Assembly: GCA_016302525.1 (NCBI GenBank)
Contig: JAEDNJ010000084.1
Span: 1 to 6,703, forward strand
DNA length: 6,703 nt
Reading direction: 5' to 3'
Source of the DNA: Phascolarctobacterium sp.
GTDB taxonomy: Bacteria; Bacillota; Negativicutes; Acidaminococcales; Acidaminococcaceae
Shown here in pieces: positions 6,255-6,703 of this stretch (the first letter of the stretch is position 1; every line of letters begins with the position of its first letter). The position numbers and the translations under genes are program-made. Under the pieces are notes generated by a model. It was given only the letters and a program-made list of their open reading frames with translations. It was not told where the DNA came from and searched no databases.

Positions 6255-6286
6255 AAATAAAAAATGCTAGCCTTGCGAGCTAGCAT
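6255..6286 (-). terminator. Rho-independent terminator of the small membrane protein gene
   Basis: Minus-strand hairpin with perfect 8-base arms ATGCTAGC/GCTAGCAT (6279-6286 and 6264-6271) and a 7-base loop, followed by TTTTTATTT. It starts about 10 bases after the TAA stop at 6296. Confidence 0.9.
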
Positions 6287-6295
6287 AAAGCGACA

Positions 6296-6511
6296 TTATT
6301 TGAATACAGATGGCATCTGGAAAAAGCCCAAGGCAGCACCAAGCATATAGCTGGCGCCACTAGCCACAGCCAGAAAGGCCGCCAAATGCACAAAATCCTT
6401 TTCCTTAGCGCAGGTATAAATTGCTCTTAAAGAAATCAGCAGCACTATACCCCAAGCCCAAGGACTATCAATGCAGTAAACGAAATCTCTAAATTCCATA
6501 CTATTTCCCAT
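6296..6511 (-). CDS. Small membrane protein of unknown function, two transmembrane segments
   Basis: The protein has 71 residues and no family that I recognise. Two hydrophobic stretches, about residues 17-34 (PWAWGIVLLISL core) and 41-64 (HLAAFLAVASG core, small-residue rich), predict a helical hairpin in the inner membrane. Between them is a short polar loop, CAKEKDF. The ATG at 6511 has AAGGAG 8 bases upstream, which supports it over the in-frame ATG four codons later. The gene begins about 20 bases after the terminator of the tRNA unit and has its own terminator behind it. With no space for a full promoter, it is probably expressed by read-through from the tRNA genes or from a promoter hidden among them. 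The ribosome binding site and the bracketing terminators support it being a real gene. Confidence 0.75.
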   Translation of the reverse strand: MGNSMEFRDFVYCIDSPWAWGIVLLISLRAIYTCAKEKDFVHLAAFLAVASGASYMLGAALGFFQMPSVFK

Positions 6512-6529
6512 AATCTATTCTCCTTTATG

Positions 6530-6559
6530 AAAAAAAGCACCCGAACTAACAGGTGCTTT
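6530..6559 (-). terminator. Rho-independent terminator after the tRNA genes
   Basis: Minus-strand hairpin with perfect 8-base arms AAAGCACC/GGTGCTTT and a 10-base loop, running into TTTTTTT. The stem begins 9 bases after the CCA end of tRNA-Phe. Part of its T-tract overlaps the leader of the small membrane protein gene. Confidence 0.85.
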
Positions 6560-6568
6560 GCATTTCCA

Positions 6569-6644
6569 TGGTGCCTCAGCACAGAATCGAACTGTGGACA
6601 CAAGGATTTTCAGTCCTTTGCTCTACCAACTGAGCTACCGAGGC
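6569..6644 (-). tRNA. tRNA-Phe (anticodon GAA)
   Basis: A complete 76-base cloverleaf including an encoded CCA end. Acceptor GCCTCGG pairs with CTGAGGC (one G-T pair), and U8, A9 and a GCTC/GAGC D-stem follow. Anticodon stem AAGGA/TCCTT encloses CTGAAAA with GAA at 6609-6611, which reads phenylalanine codons. The T-arm is CACAG-TTCGATT-CTGTG and the discriminator base is A. It lies 4 bases after tRNA-Asp in the same transcript. Confidence 0.97.
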
Positions 6645-6648
6645 ATAT

Positions 6649-6703
6649 TGGCGACCTGGATGGGACTCGAACCCACGACCTCCGCCGTGACAGGGCGGCA
6701 TTC
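6649..6703 (-). tRNA. tRNA-Asp (anticodon GTC), 5' part outside window
   Basis: The 3' 55 bases are present, including the encoded CCA. Anticodon stem CCGCC/GGCGG holds CTGTCAC with GTC at 6689-6691. The T-arm is GTGGG-TTCGAGT-CCCAT, and the discriminator is G as expected for aspartate. The first 21-22 bases, covering the acceptor 5' strand and most of the D-arm, lie beyond the right edge. Confidence 0.95.

Noticed and set aside
5301..6300. Attachment sites or target duplications flanking the AT-rich block
   Set aside because: I compared the two edges by eye and found only matches of 6-8 bases, no more than expected by chance in AT-rich DNA.
1..6703. CRISPR array, insertion sequence or toxin-antitoxin pair
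   Set aside because: No regularly spaced repeats, transposase motifs or recognisable toxin or antitoxin folds are present.

Overview
The window reads as chromosomal DNA from a Firmicutes (Bacillota) bacterium. The evidence is the tmk-holB-ricT-methyltransferase order, strong AGGAGG-type ribosome binding sites, and tRNA genes with encoded CCA ends. The moderate GC of the core genes and the compact order would suit a Negativicutes/Clostridia-type anaerobe, but that placement is an inference. Every gene I can support lies on the minus strand, so transcription runs from right to left.

Right edge (about 6530-6703): a tRNA-Asp(GTC), cut by the window edge, and a complete tRNA-Phe(GAA) are four bases apart and are followed by a rho-independent terminator. 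About 20 bases beyond its T-tract starts a 71-residue protein with two predicted membrane segments (6296-6511), which has its own terminator. There is almost no room for a separate promoter, so the membrane protein may depend on read-through from the tRNAs.

Middle (about 5301-6250): an AT-rich block unlike its surroundings. It holds a non-coding stretch with an extended -10 promoter, a perfect palindrome and several short dyads. Next comes a TATAAT box overlapped by two adjacent palindromes, then a 175-residue protein of unrecognised family with an acidic tail. An 18-codon ORF with an ideal ribosome binding site is coupled to it by an ATGA overlap. This looks like a small acquired cassette placed just upstream of a housekeeping operon.

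Left part (1-5300): six tightly packed genes, almost certainly one operon. In transcription order they are thymidylate kinase (tmk), DNA polymerase III delta' subunit (holB), the iron-sulfur regulator RicT, a TrmN6-type methyltransferase, an M19 dipeptidase, and an M20 PepT-like peptidase that runs off the left edge only at its last residues. Gaps are between -8 and +10 bp. The first two genes serve dTTP supply and the clamp loader. RicT acts in the Ric (Y) complex that affects mRNA maturation, and the methyltransferase probably modifies tRNA. The two peptidases would release amino acids from short peptides. Nothing I can see amounts to a recognised defence, mobile or CRISPR system. The AT-rich cassette is the only part whose function is truly open.
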